The notes beneath the pieces were generated by a model. It had not been told where the DNA came from, made no database searches, and worked only from the letters and a program-made list of their open reading frames with translations. Positions 9,700-22,781 of a stretch of 64,000 nucleotides of DNA are shown here, piece after piece. This stretch comes from Lycocorax pyrrhopterus obiensis (lineage: Eukaryota; Chordata; Aves; Passeriformes; Paradisaeidae), in the NCBI GenBank assembly GCA_014706295.1, contig JACSVZ010000007.1, positions 59,286,975 to 59,350,974 on the forward strand, in the 5' to 3' direction. How positions within the stretch are numbered: the first letter of the stretch is position 1; each line of letters opens with the position of its first letter. The translations under genes and the position numbers were made by a program.

Positions 9700-12600
9700 C
9701 TGTGAAATTTGTTACTTTGTGCTGTAGCTTGAATCCAGACTTTTCTGTCTATATTGGATGGCTCAGACAATGCACTGAAGACATTGAGAGCACAATCCTG
9801 GTTTCTGGAAAGTCAGTATGGAAGATACCTTTGTGCTGCCTGTGTTTTCAAGCATTTGGAGATCAGGAAAATCCAGGCCTGTTCTTTCATCCACACTGAG
9901 AAATTTAAGCACATTCAGACCTCTCTAGCTACCTTTCTTTACCCAAACTCACTGAGTAATTTTTAACATTAACATAGTTTCCTTTTTTTGTTTTACTTCT
10001 CTAGTTTGAAATGTCTTTGTTTTCTTTCAGGTTTTATACTGCATAGATTTGTCAAGAAGATGTGCAACTAGAATAACAACGTTATAAAGGGGATGTATCA
10101 GAGAAAGGAAGTAGAAATGTTGCTAAAATTAATTTCTGATTTTTACAATTAATCTGCTCACTCCTAACTTGACTGTTGGAGCAGGTCAGGGTAGAGGGTC
10201 TTCATGGCATGGTATTATGGATAATTTTGGGTTCATGGAGATTAGGGCAGCAGATTTTAACCCCTCAACTCCATTCCTTGTGTGGCTGGAGGTAGCCCAG
10301 TGCCTTGCCTGGGGTTGCCTTGCTCTCTGCATTCCCAGCAGGTGAAGTGCCCTGCGCCTCCCCTTCAGAATGCTTCAGTGTGGAGAGTGGAAAAATGGCT
10401 TTAAGATACTGGACTGAGATGCATCCAGGCTAAAAGAGTAAAAAAATGTTTTCTTTAAACAAATGAGATTTCTTGTGACCTTCAGCAAATCTGCTAACTT
10501 CAGCTTTCCCCCTGCAAATCAGGTACTGTCTGACTAAGTTGGTTGGATACCGGGTGGTAGGAGGAAAAACATAATTATTTATAAAAAAGCCCCAAATCCT
10601 GCTTCATGGACAGAGCTCATCTCTCATAAGTAGGTCAGAGTTGTTTCAGAAAGCGTGGCTACAGTCACACGGCGTTTAATGGGCCCTGTTAATGTTTCAC
10701 ACTTTTTCCCCCCTTCTAAAACTTCCATTTTGGAGTCAGATGAGTCACTACAATATGGTTTTTTTTTTTCCTTCTGCAGTTCACACATTGTCCCGGCATC
10801 TTGGCAGCAGCTCTGGGAAGCCGCACTGGTGAATCCAGGTCCCCCGGTCTCCGAAGGAAGCGCCCCTGAACGGGTCCCTGGGATTAGGCAGGAAGCGGAG
10901 GTTTTAATGAAGCAGACTCCATTCTTCCAAGGGGTGAAGGGAGGTAAGGGAAGCTCCTGTTGCTTATGTGATTATTGCTAATTACTGTAATTGAACATCC
11001 TCATGACAGGAATATTTGGTGCCTGAGGTAAAGCTTGTTTGCTTCCATTCCTTTTTTTCAACTGTCTCGTGGTGCCCTCTCGAGGTAGGAGAGCAACCCC
11101 TTTTATTCCCTTTTTTATGGCAGCTGCAACACGAACTGGAAACACAGACCCTGGTGAAGAAGCTGAAAAATTGCTGTTTGCTGTGGAAAAAAAAATAAAG
11201 TTGCTATAAATCCATGCAAAATCAGTAGGGGTTTTTATTCCCATTTATAAAAGCATACCAGTCTCTTTGTTTCCATCTTTTCCATGAGATCAAGCACTTG
11301 AAAGGACACAAAAAGCACAGGGGATGCTTCTTTGCAGTGCCCTGAGGCCGCAAAGATGCATTTCCCTGGAGCATGAACCAGCAGATCATACAAGGTTAAA
11401 GGCTATTTCCATGAAGGAAGGGAGCACATTTCCCACAACGTGCTCTTGTGCCCTTGAGGCAAAGCACAAAATGCATCAGGAAATGCTGATGTGTTTGGAT
11501 ATTAATGTGGATTAGGAAACTTGACACATGAGGAAGGCTGACCTTAGGGCTCCAGTCAAACAGAAGGAATTCTGCTTGTGAGGGAGGTCTGTGAATGAGG
11601 TGCTGGTCCCTTCTGGCTGGAGGAAGCCAAATGCCTTGGATGTCATCTGTGAAGGACTGCAAACTGTTGGTTTCTCTTTAAATGTGACTATTAGATGTGT
11701 GGTCTTGAAATATATCTTTTCAGGTGACAGGAGATTGTCCTTCCAAAAATGCTTCATCTTAAATTCATCAAGGAGCAAGGACTGGCGATACTTTGCGTCT
11801 TGAAAAGGCAGTGAATTAATCAGTTTTGGCTTGGGCTGGGATAGTGTTGATGCTGAGTGTTTGGGGCAAGGCCATCTAGTTTGAGAGATGAGCAAACTGT
11901 GGTGCTGATTTATTTAAAATGCTCTTTTTCTAAACATCTCTGCTATTCATAGATAACTTTTGATGGGGATAAATGTAAACGAATGCTGAACAATGCGCTG
12001 GATCTGAAGGCATAAATCCTCTCCACAGAGCTGCAAATTGAAGACTCAAGGCTGTGGTTGTGTTGAAAAGGGACTTTTGGGCCCAACAAGGAGTAAGATG
12101 TTAATAAAACCTTTGTTCACTGTTACAATAGGGAACAGCTAAGTGTGGTTTGGGGTTTCTGCCAAGTTAACCCTGACTTATTCCCATTGCCACAAATGCC
12201 ACTAAGAAACCTCTTAACATCTTATTAAAGAACAAAAACCAGTTAATACTCTTCATTTTAAATACTGTACTTAAAGCAAATGCTTTCATTTTTAAAACAT
12301 CATTTATTTCCTTTCCCTGTTGCTAGACTAGGGGCTTTGAAGAAATTTCACATTTTATGTGGCATTTATTTTCTTGTTGCAGAGAAAAAAAATTTAACTT
12401 AAATGGTCTAAAACTAGCACAGTCTTTAATATTAATGGAGTTTTATTTTCTTTAAGATGAAATTTCAAGTGCTGTGAGTCAGCCCAAACACATGCTAACC
12501 TGGCTTGTTTTATTATTTCCTTCCCTATATCTGTTGGGCTCTGTCCATCTGTGGTTTCTCCCCCTGTTGCTGTCAGCTCCTTGGGGCAGGAACCATGAGC

Positions 12601-15600
12601 AGCACATTCAGACCCAGGACTGCAGAGAATCACTGTGGCAATTGGAATAATAACAACAAAAAGCCATGGAAAAATAAGACAACATTAAATACTTATTTCC
12701 ACTTTTTATTTCTCCAGCAAAGAACGGCAAAAGGGAGCTGGCTTCTGTCTGCAGTCCTGCCTTTCATTTGCAACTATGTGTTAGGGAATCAGAGGCCACT
12801 CAATACATGGTTTTGGAAACCTTTGGGTGAGTATGAGGTGGTGGGAGGTGTTGGTTTAGGGGCATCTCCACGAGGACCTCATGGTAGTATGATGACATTG
12901 TAGCATGATCTTGACAAAAGGAAAGAAGTGAAGGAGAGAGGTGTCAGGTGTGCCTGGGTACCCTCTGGTCAGGTCAGGATGTCTGAAGCATCAGGGTCAC
13001 ACAGGTCCCATGGTGTGTAAAATCAGGCTGGCAGAATATGTTGGGTGACAATCACATTCCCTCCCTCCCTCATACTCTGCTCTGCTCTCCTCTGTGCCAC
13101 CCCCTCATCTAAGGAAAGGTGGCATCTTTATTCTGGTAGAATTAACTAATCAAACTACGCTGTTGGTGATTTCAATTATGAATGTTCCCTCCCATTCTTA
13201 GAATGTTTTCACTTGTTTTCTTGGCAGGACCTTGAGGATCTCTCCTGAGAGCTCCTTTCACATAGATATGCACAGAATGAATAGTTTATCTCCACCTCCT
13301 GCTGACTTTCATGAATAATTTGATGTAAAAAGCTAAGTTGGACTTCTGCTGTGTCGGATAACTTGGGAGTACCAGCTTCTAATACTCCAACCACAGACAG
13401 AAACAGTTTTAGAGGACAAAGTGGGCTCTCTGGATTCCACTTATTTCAAATACCTGACCTTTCCCTCCTTCCTTAACCAGGCTCCTTTGGGCTTCCCAAA
13501 AAATGAGAGAGGCTCTAGGGGCTTCCAGCTGACAGAACATCCCTTGTGAATGAAATCTCTTTATGTCGACAGAGGAGATTTAGTGGGACACACGACCATA
13601 ATTTTTACAGTTTCTTGTTTGCCTCCCCAGGTATATGCCAGAAAATCCTGTGGTCACTCCTGAAATTGAACAGCTCATTTTATGGAGTGCATTTTGCTGC
13701 CCAGCCTCATTGAAGGCAAACAGAATTGCTTATCTGAGTAATGTCACACGTGTGCCTAGATGATTGCAAGAGACTGAAAGGAGCTGGGAGTAGAAATAAT
13801 AGCACTACTTCATCTCTCACAGAGCAGCGCCAACAAAATAATGAAGCCATGTGAATAAAGAACCAACATAATAATCAAGCTCTAACCATTTTTGGAAAAT
13901 TAGCACTTCTTCCATAACAGTCACGGCTGCTGGGAAAATGGTACAAAATATTAACTGTCAGGTTAAGCACACCTTAATCAACATGTGCCAAGTCCCACTG
14001 ATGTGTCCTCAAACCTGTTACTTAAATACTTGTCAAGGTCCATTAAATAAACAAAATTTTAAGGCCTAATAGCATAAACCACATAAATAACATAAAAGAG
14101 CTGTAATGGTTGAATGGGTGGGTGTTTAGCCCTTCTTGATTTAAAACAGTGAAGTGAAAAATGTTGAGGCGCTTGAAGGTGATTTCGAAGACGAGAAAGT
14201 GACTGTGCTACACAAACAGCAATCAGAGACAATTAAGAGAACTGGGACAAGTGCCTCATTCTCCCTGCAGACTGCATGGGAAATTGCACTTTACATTTCA
14301 GTCTCATTGCATTTTCAAATAAGGCCCCCAGCTATGTCATTTTTCAAGTCCAACTCAAATCAAAAGATATTGCTCAAAATCTTCCTATTACTCCAGAAGT
14401 GAAAGGAATGATTGTCTATGCTGATGAGCCTGGAAGATTGTCTTGGAAAGAATTTGACAGTTTTGTCTCCTGGTCCCATTATAATGTTATTACTGCCCCT
14501 GAAGAAGGCTGACAGAGGCTGAATGCCAGCATGAGTACGAGGGTGGTTGAGGATGGCTCTGTGCTGCTGCAGATTTTGTGTTGTTTCTCTGCAGAAACAG
14601 CAGAGAAACTGCTCTATGCTGTGCATGTGTTTTCTCTTAAAGCTTAGTCTGATGAAGAATCTCAGCAAGACCCTATGTTAACAATAGAACAGAACATAGA
14701 AGCAAGCTCAAGAAAACCCTCATAAAAATGGAAAGAATTAAAATAGGGAAATTTGGAAATAGTTATCCATGTCTAATTATAACCCTGTCCCTATACAGAA
14801 AGCACAACCCACCAGCGATACTTTTAAAAGAACTTTCTGTTAAGCATGGGAAGTGTTCCAGTACGTGATTCAGAAATTTCCTGGAGTGCTGAGGTGGTCC
14901 CACTTTTGCAGCCTTCTCCCCACAGATGGGAGTACAATGAGCTTGCAGAGCTGTTGTAGCTGTTTTGGTTTGCCACAGAAGTGATGGTGCCTGGGAGTGA
15001 GCCCTGCCCTTGTCCCTGGCTCCTTAGGGGGACCCAGTGCTGGCCCAGCCGCCGCTGCTGCTCAGGCACAGGTTGGAGTGCAGAGGAAAGCAGGAGGACC
15101 CTGCATCTGTCTGACTGCCCTGGTGGTGCCCAACAAACCTTCCCTCAACCAGCCCCTGACACCTCTGCTCACTGTCATGGAAGCTGTGAAATGGAGGAGC
15201 TGTGGTGCAACGATAGAAGTGATCCAAGCTTTGCCTTAGAGCAATTTTCCCGTGGACGTATCTGTGTCACTCTCATCTTCCTCTTTTCTTTGCACAGGGC
15301 ACTTTTTTCTCTTAAAGATTTTAACTTAAACTCCGAATAAGATGCTCCGCTTCCCCTGTTCCCCTCTGGTGACAAAGGGACAAAGGCAGAGACTCTGGGT
15401 TGAGATAACAATTTACTGAAAACAAGCAGCAATGGGATGAGAAACGAACAGTAACAGCAGCAATATTTAAAAAGCAGTGTACAAAAGGGTGATTTACACA
15501 CAAAGGGTGCTCCATTACCTCAATGCAATTCCACGTGGCCACTGAGACAAAGACAAAATGGCAGATGTTTCCACAGCCCAGGATTTCCTTCAACACAGGG

Positions 15601-17669
15601 AGCTTTCTCCAGCCCTGTGATTTAAACTTTTATGTTTCACTATATAACAATTGTCTGAGAGATAAATTACAGTTACAGTGACAATCTGGCTCTTGCTGCC
15701 CTCAATCCAGAACATAAACTACTCAGATCTCAGAAAAAAAGCGCAATGCTTTGTTGCCTTGTGATGGTTGTAGAGCAAATATGCCCACTGAAATTAAGAG
15801 GAATTTATGAAGGAAATAGCCTGCTTCTGAACTAGGGATTTTAGAAGTAATTATAAATTGTGATGGCCCCAAGAGGAAGCCTTTCACAGTGTGGGGTCAG
15901 AAAGCACCTCCAGCAAGATCATTCACATATGGAACTATGCAAAAGAAAGAAAAATACTGCAAAAGCATGTTCTCTGCACTCAGAACTTTATCCCAGTCCC
16001 CAGAACTGCAATGGATAATGTCTCTAGCAGAAAATAATTTATTGTGGTGGGACTTCCTTGGAGCACAGTACTGCTCAAATGATGTTTGCAAATTTGGGTC
16101 CTGACCTGCTTGTTTTAAACCAGGTTTAGCAAAATTACATTTAGGGCAAGTTCTTGTCACAATAAGACCAAGGGGAGTTCTGCAATTGAGTTTTCATGCT
16201 ATACAACAATTACATTTTCTTACACATTCATGTACCTCAAGTATGTAACTCATAAGTGGAAGAAACACATTTATGTACATAAAAATGATGTATATAAGAA
16301 TGCAATGTTGATTATTTTATATTCACTGGGAGCTGTATGGCTCTACATCAATATCACTCTGTCATTTTCTGAAACAGAGCCGAAAGGCCAACGGGAGCGA
16401 GATACCAACCTGAGATAGCAGTCTAGCAAGGAAGGCAATGCTGTCACTGCAGAGGGACTTGGAGCAGAAGAAGTGACACTTGCAGTTACTGAGGCTGTCA
16501 GTCCAAATCCGTGTTGCTTTGGTACCCTGGATAAAGATCCGGCCAACTTAAGAGCTGGCGACACGCCATGCAGACAGATGGACACAGTGGTGAGCAACAG
16601 AGACCGTGCCGGAGCATCAAGTGGGGGTTCTGAAGGCAGCATTCCTAGCTGGGAGACTCCAAACAGCTGGCCAGCCTGAATTTTTTAAAAACAATTCATG
16701 TTTTAGGAAATGCTGCAGTTTGTTTTGTTCTGGATGATGTTATACACTGAACAAACTGGAGATAGGGAGAGGTATTGTTATTTAATGTTCGTAAATATGG
16801 CCTGAGCTGCACAAAGAGAAGGAAGTGAAAAAAGAGCATTCCCTCTGAGCCCTGGAGAGAGTGAGGATGAGAAATGAGAATAGAATTTCCCTGTGTTTTT
16901 CTGTGGCAGGGCAAAACAGATCCCACACAATTCTGGGCAGAGCAGCAGAGGGAATGTCAAAGCTGCACGTTGGTAATGGGGAGGAGAAATCTCACCTTGG
17001 ATTTAGAAGCTGGAATTCATCATAAACTCCCACTTCAGCCTTCCTCTCCCAAGAGCAGTGTCTGGTTAGAGGCCCAATGGGACAATTCTTTTCTAGGGGA
17101 AAGGGTAGACATAGGATAACTTGAATTTTTTTTACAAACTGAAACCCAAAGGTGAAAATCAGATACCAGCGCATTTCTTTTTTTTTTTTAATAATATACT
17201 TTAAAGGAGTTAATCTGAATTTAAATATCTAGTTTTAAGCAGCTTATATCCTTGCGCAACAAACGTTAAACAGTTAAATGAAATTATTCAAGTGTAACTA
17301 AAAATTGGGCTGCTCTATTGGAATTTGAATGGATGGTCCTCACACGCATCAGCATCCCTTTGTCTTACAATATTTCATCCCTTCTGTTTGCAAAAGGGGG
17401 AAGAGTTTTCCCAGGCAGATATTTTATCTGGACTGCACCATATTATGTTTTCGAATAATCAATCCCAACTGCAGGTCAAACACCTCTTCTATTCCATTTT
17501 CTGTAATTGAGTCCTTATTTATTTCAAATTCCTGGGTTGCCTCATGTCTTTTTGCCAGCGTGATGCATATTGGGCAATCAGGTCATTCCAGGTTGCTCTT
17601 GTTTGTGTTTCTCTTGTGAACTCAGTTTATGTTTAATCTTGAGAATAACAGACATAAAAGGCCAACACC

Positions 17670-17686
17670 AAAAAAAAAAAAAAAAA
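17670..17686. repeat. Poly-A tract
   Basis: Seventeen consecutive A bases. No retrocopy body with target-site duplication could be attached to it by eye. Confidence 0.9.
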
Positions 17687-18899
17687 GATGATGTATCCAG
17701 TGCAGTCAATATCATGTCCAGTCACAGAGTTAGAAGGGGACAGGATGAGTGAAGAGACTGATGAAGGGCAAAAGCTTCTAGTTTTTGGAATTGGGTTAGG
17801 TTTGATAAATTAGAAAACTCTTATGAAGTAAGAGCACTGATTTATTGCTGGGTTCATCTCTTTGGGGCAACACTTCTAGTGCCATCTCAGGACACTGCTC
17901 CCTATTCCCTGGCCACTGTAGTTCCCCCATAAAGGTAACATGCACAAAGGCATGGCGGTGGTGTTGTATGCAGGATGTTTGGATCACCAGAGGCCCAAGA
18001 CCACAGCTATCAGCGGAGACATTATCTAACTGTTGGCCTTATCTTGGCTGCAAAGATTGAGCACAGACCATTGTGCACCACCAGCAGAGAGGACAAAGCC
18101 ACCACCATGACCCCAGCTCTAAGTCGATGTTACAAAGGAGTGGATCAGGATTTAAGTCCACCTTGGTTTTTTTAAGGTCACTGATTCTCTTTAAAGAAAC
18201 AAAACAACACACAGACTTGTGTCCACAAAAACACACACACTTAATAATTAAAAGAATTAACATGGGAATTAGATTGTGTTGCAAACCATGAGACTGTTGT
18301 TAAGTGGACATTTGCCATATGCTCTCCAACACTAGACACAAAGAAGAACCATTTTACTGCTTAAACCTCTTTTTTTGCTGTAGAATTGGAATGCCCGATG
18401 CTGTCGATTGGCTCGTTTAAAGAGCATTAATATTTGTTGTGGGGTCTGTATATCAAGGATATCAATGTTACTTAGAAGAAGTTTTTGGGAACTCTTTCTC
18501 TCAGGTTGCTGAGCTTTTATTTTGAGGAGAAAGTAACACAAATAGTAAAACGCAGAGGTGCCAGTGGGCTTAGTGTAAAGAAGACTTGGAGGTTTATATT
18601 TCTTTCCCTTTTTTTTTTTTTAAACAGTCCAATTATTTACCACGTAGCAGCAACTGGGCTAACACCAGCCATATGATGGAATAGCTTGTAATCCGGTTGT
18701 GGGTCTAACTCCATGAGACAGACTCCAAGTAGATGAGTTTTAAATCTCCTTAGAATTAAGTAGGGTTTGGCAACCAAATTAATTGTTTTGGAAAAATCCT
18801 GCTTTATGGATCATGAAGGGGATAAAAAGGGAAAAAACATGTCATCTGTAGTGGTTAGTCAGATGTTCTTTTGGAGTTACAACGATTTCCTCTCTAATT

Positions 18900-19520
18900 C
18901 CTCTTCTTGTTGACATTCCCGTTAAAAGAATAATGAGCACCATGTTCGTTGCCTTAGCGCTGCTCATCCCTGTGTACGTTACGAAATCTTTGCATTAAGC
19001 CACCCAAATGGATTGAATCATACCGTGAGGCAGACACTGAAAAAACAACTGCACTCAGCTGTGAGCACACATAAAAGGCGCGTATAAACTGATACAAGCG
19101 GCGATAATCGCCGGGACCCTGTACAGGAGTTTGTTTGAAAGCAGTGCTGGGGCCCAGGCAGCCGGGAGAGTGCCTCGCTCTGCTTTAGCAGGGCTGAATT
19201 ATTTTAAGTCTTTGGCTTGTTAATATTGATGCAGTTACCCTTTTACCGGGGAGGTTGTGATGCTTTGGAAAAATGTGTTCTATGCATTATTAACGCCATG
19301 TTTAAATAATGAGAGACAATTAAACGATCGCTGGGTGATCGTTTCCCAGGTGTATTCCTGGTTTATATATTTTGTAGATCTATACTGTATTCTCACAGAG
19401 GCTGCATGACTTAATTAGCCCGTGCTTTTACAGTATTTTGGTAAAAGTAGGTGTGCAAATAAAGGTATTATTATTTCACAGGTGTCATAAAAGCAGCTTC
19501 ATTAAGGAGCTTGGTACTAA
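18900..19520. promoter_or_regulatory. Candidate conserved regulatory element with CpG-bearing palindromes
   Basis: In a CpG-poor region this block keeps many CpG dinucleotides, several within palindromes: GGCGATAATCGCC at 19100-19112 and AAACGATC...GATCGTTT at 19322-19344. It also has a homeodomain-type TTAATTAG site near 19411 and AT-rich core stretches such as ttattaacgccatgtttaaa. Retained CpGs and palindromic sites without coding potential are typical of unmethylated enhancers. Conservation itself cannot be seen from one sequence, so this is inference. Confidence 0.4.
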
Positions 19521-22500
19521 TAGTCCTTGATTATGGAAAGCCATGAGATGATTCTTCACATGGTACATTGAGCAGTGAAATATGCCAATTTTGACTTGGT
19601 TTCTATGCTGCTAAACTACCCCACATTCATTTGCTTCAGCTTTAAGCCCTTCCATTCTCGTATTCTCTAGCCCTGGTTACAGAATTGCAGCTTGCTTTTC
19701 ACCTATCTCCTAACAGTTTAACATGGATGTCTGGGTCCAGCCCATTGTTCCAATTGTGTATAGTTTAAAAAGCTCTGCAGTATTTTACTCTTTCCATTAT
19801 ATCTTGGCTTCCCTGAGCGCTCTGCTCGCTGCATTTTGCTTGTACTGGCTCTGTTTTCTAAACCCATTTATGGCTTTTTTTTCTGTACGCACTTGTTCAT
19901 TGGGGAGCTTAAATTGACTTCTCTCCATTCTGTTTCCTTAACTAAAAATGCGCCATTAAGGTTGATTGAAGTCTTTTGAAAACACTTCATAAAAAATGAA
20001 AGGCCACAAGAAATTAGGCTACCAGTGTTTGCAAATACCTGTTTTCAGCCAAATTGGTAGGAAGGAATAAGAAGTGAAATTTAAAAATGCTACTGATATG
20101 TATTTGGTTGCTGGTTATTTTTATAAGAATTAAAAAAGTGTGTGCAAAATATTTTGAGGAATAAAATGTGCCAGAGAGTAGCTTGTTGCAGAAAGCCTTT
20201 TCCCCCCAAAAAACCATCAGGCACAGTTCTGAGGACAGAAAATGTCAGAATGAACAGAAGTATCTGGATCAGTTGTTTTCATGATTTTCTGTTTTAAAAA
20301 ACATCTTTTAGTCTTCGTTGTTTCTCTTCAGAGAGTACTGAAAACTCTTTAAGAGTAACATTTGAACCATGGAATAACATATTTATCAGGAATAGGAGGA
20401 GTTATTAATAAATTGCTTTATAAATGGGGAAAAAAGTTTAATTAAATAGGTGAAACTTTGAGTGCCTTTCAGAACAAAAACATCTGTGCAGAGGTTGAGG
20501 ACATTAAGTATGTTTTACATTATGTACACGTATCCTTAATGAACAAAGCAGCCTCATTTCACAAATCCCCCACCAGGAATCAGGGAAGTCATTCTGAGCA
20601 GCGTGCTGAATTGTCAAGGAAACTTTTATGGACATATGGAAATGCATCTGCTTTAAAAAGAGAAATATCAAGAGAGATTTGCACAAAGTTAAAAGCAAAG
20701 CAAGTGCTTTAGAATCAAAAGTGATTACATTGAAAATGGCAGCTTGCTTGTCAGAGCAGCTGAAGCGGCTCCTCACCAAACAAAATACTAATTGTTCCAG
20801 CTGTTTCCAGGCTCTCCTAATACTGCTGCTTATCATTAAAAAATATGTACTTTATGGAAGTGTGGAAAGCTCTAAAAGAAAAATCATTTGATTTTGGTTT
20901 ATTTTTAGATATTTTTTTCAGACAGCTGCCAAACATATTTTATTTACAAGACGTATTGCTTCTCTGGCTTTTTCTCTTTTTCAGAAATATAAATATTCAT
21001 TCTGACAGTCATCTCATTAAGTGGAGACATCTAAAATGCAGAAGACTTTCAGTATAAGACTTACATTGCAGAATAGGAGCAAAAAATCTGCATAGGGTGA
21101 GTTTTACAGTTTTAATGGACTTTTTTATTTAAAAATAAACCCTATTATGGAAAAAACCCACACCTTTTGAGCCCCAAAATCAAACTCAGGTTTGAATTCA
21201 GGATCAAACAAAGTCGTAAATTACAGCTGTTCCCAGACCTTGCCTTTAGTAATATGATGAACTTAAGATTTTTTTTCCTTTTTATTTTATAAAGGCAATG
21301 CAATCAACCTGCCAGGCCTCGGCTGTGGTGGTGTTTGAAGGTACGTGAGCACAAACTGCAGACTGCATTCCCTGCTGTAAGAATTCTCCCCTTAATGGAG
21401 GAAGAGAGCAGTGAGATCAACAAGCAGAGTAGCTGAGTACAAGGAGGTCATGCAGCAGCGCTGAGTTCTGCTGCAGAGCTACAAGGAAACCCTGTCAGCT
21501 TCCATCCCATTAAACGAGCCAGGAGCTATGTGTTGGACTCGCTGGGACTACCAGCAAACCCCTCCCAAGCTGTCTGCTGGCTCTTGCTCACATCCTCTAT
21601 CAATTATTCAGTTCCTTTTATGCAAATAATGTTTCATGGAAGCAATAGAGATTCATAATGGAGAGAAGAGTAACATCCATTTAGGAGAATTAAATGGTGG
21701 ATGAAAAGCGTGACACTTTGCAGGCAAAAGCTATTGAAATGGTGCAGTACCAGGACTCTTTAAATGCATGCACAGACGGGGAGAGTCAAAGTTTTGTTTG
21801 CTTTTTTTTGACAATCAGCTCTATAGAAGATTAAATAAGGCGGGAATAGACACAGACTGCAGCTATTCCCAGTTCTGCCCAGGGGACAGAGAAGCGAGGC
21901 CTCCGTAGCAGATCTGTCTGTGCTCTGCAGGCTCTAAGCTCTCATTTTGTGTCTTACAGAGGATCTGTGCAGCAAGCCTGGATGCCAATGTGTCTGTACT
22001 AAAGAGAGGCTTCACTGCTCTTTAGAGTCAGGAGTCACAGACACCAAGGGCCTTTCCTGCGTTCTTTTATCAGGCAAAACATTGGTTTCAAAGCATAGAT
22101 GGGATCAAAACTCTGCTGTAGCCCCATTACGCTTCACAGGGCCAAACTCAGTCCTGCTTCCTTCTGAGATTCTTCCCACAGAAGAGATTGGTGAGTAAAT
22201 GCAGACAATCCTGAGTGCATCCAGCCAAACAACCAATCGTGCCTCTGTTGCAAGCCTTTAAATCCTTGTCTGGGATTTTACTTGAAGGTTTATCCCTTGT
22301 CTTGTCAGTCAGCTCATGGTGGTTGTCCTGCTGAACTGTCTGTGGGCTGTTTGGCCCCTTATGTCTGGGTCTGCACTGTCAAGTTTGGAAGTGGTGGTAC
22401 CCCACTAATGCCGCCACACTGCAAAGGCCACGGTGGAGCTGCCTGTCCTGAACACAAACAGATCAGTGGTGGTGAGAACACATCCGTCATCCTGTGTGCT

Positions 22501-22691
22501 CCGACATCAATTAAAGAATCTTATAATACCTTTGAATTTTATACCAGAGAACCAGTGTTAGATAGGGCAGAAGCACAGAAATAGGACTACAGCCTCAAGG
22601 CTTCTGTCTGTCTCCTGTGCTGCCCCTTTGCTGCACTGCTGCTCTTTGTGTGCAGGGAGTGTGAATCAAAAGCAAACAAAATGTTATTAAA
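19521..22691. other. Non-coding stretch; possible regulatory blocks at 20480-21060 and 21600-21720
   Basis: No gene or known repeat is visible. The sequence at 20700-20860 is of even composition with E-box-like CAGCTG (20799-20804) and ATTA motifs. At 21619-21628 the POU octamer ATGCAAAT lies in a quiet AT-rich context. These are suggestions only. Confidence 0.35.
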
Positions 22692-22781
22692 ACACAGAAT
22701 CATAGAACCATTTAGGCTGAAAAGACCTTTAAGACCATCGAGTCCAGGCATAACCCAGCCCTGCCAAGCCCATCATGTCCC
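22692..22781 (-). mobile_element. Short CR1 LINE 3'-end fragment
   Basis: 'acagaatcatagaaccattt' followed by 'gctgaaaagacctttaagac' and 'cccagccctgccaagcccat' is the 3' terminal 90 bp of a CR1 subfamily in antisense orientation. Confidence 0.8.

Larger units (their letters stand above)
8912..18899. other. Long gene-poor stretch with no recognised gene or repeat family
   Basis: About 10 kb of AT-rich sequence. Open frames above 120 codons occur at 9217-9699 (listed separately), 11512-11895 on the minus strand and 12505-12903 on the plus strand. The last two overlap other frames and have no recognisable domain. A 17-bp poly-A run lies at 17670-17686. Quiet, slightly CpG-containing blocks such as 13840-14060 could be conserved non-coding sequence, but nothing in a single sequence can prove it. 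Confidence 0.5.

Noticed and set aside
11820..11860. 'gttttggcttgggctgggat' resembling the start of the common bird LTR
   Set aside because: The match is about 20 bp, needs a gap, and the following sequence does not continue the LTR.
12505..12903. 132-codon plus-strand frame
   Set aside because: Low-complexity Asn/Lys run, no domain, and overlapping frames on the other strand.
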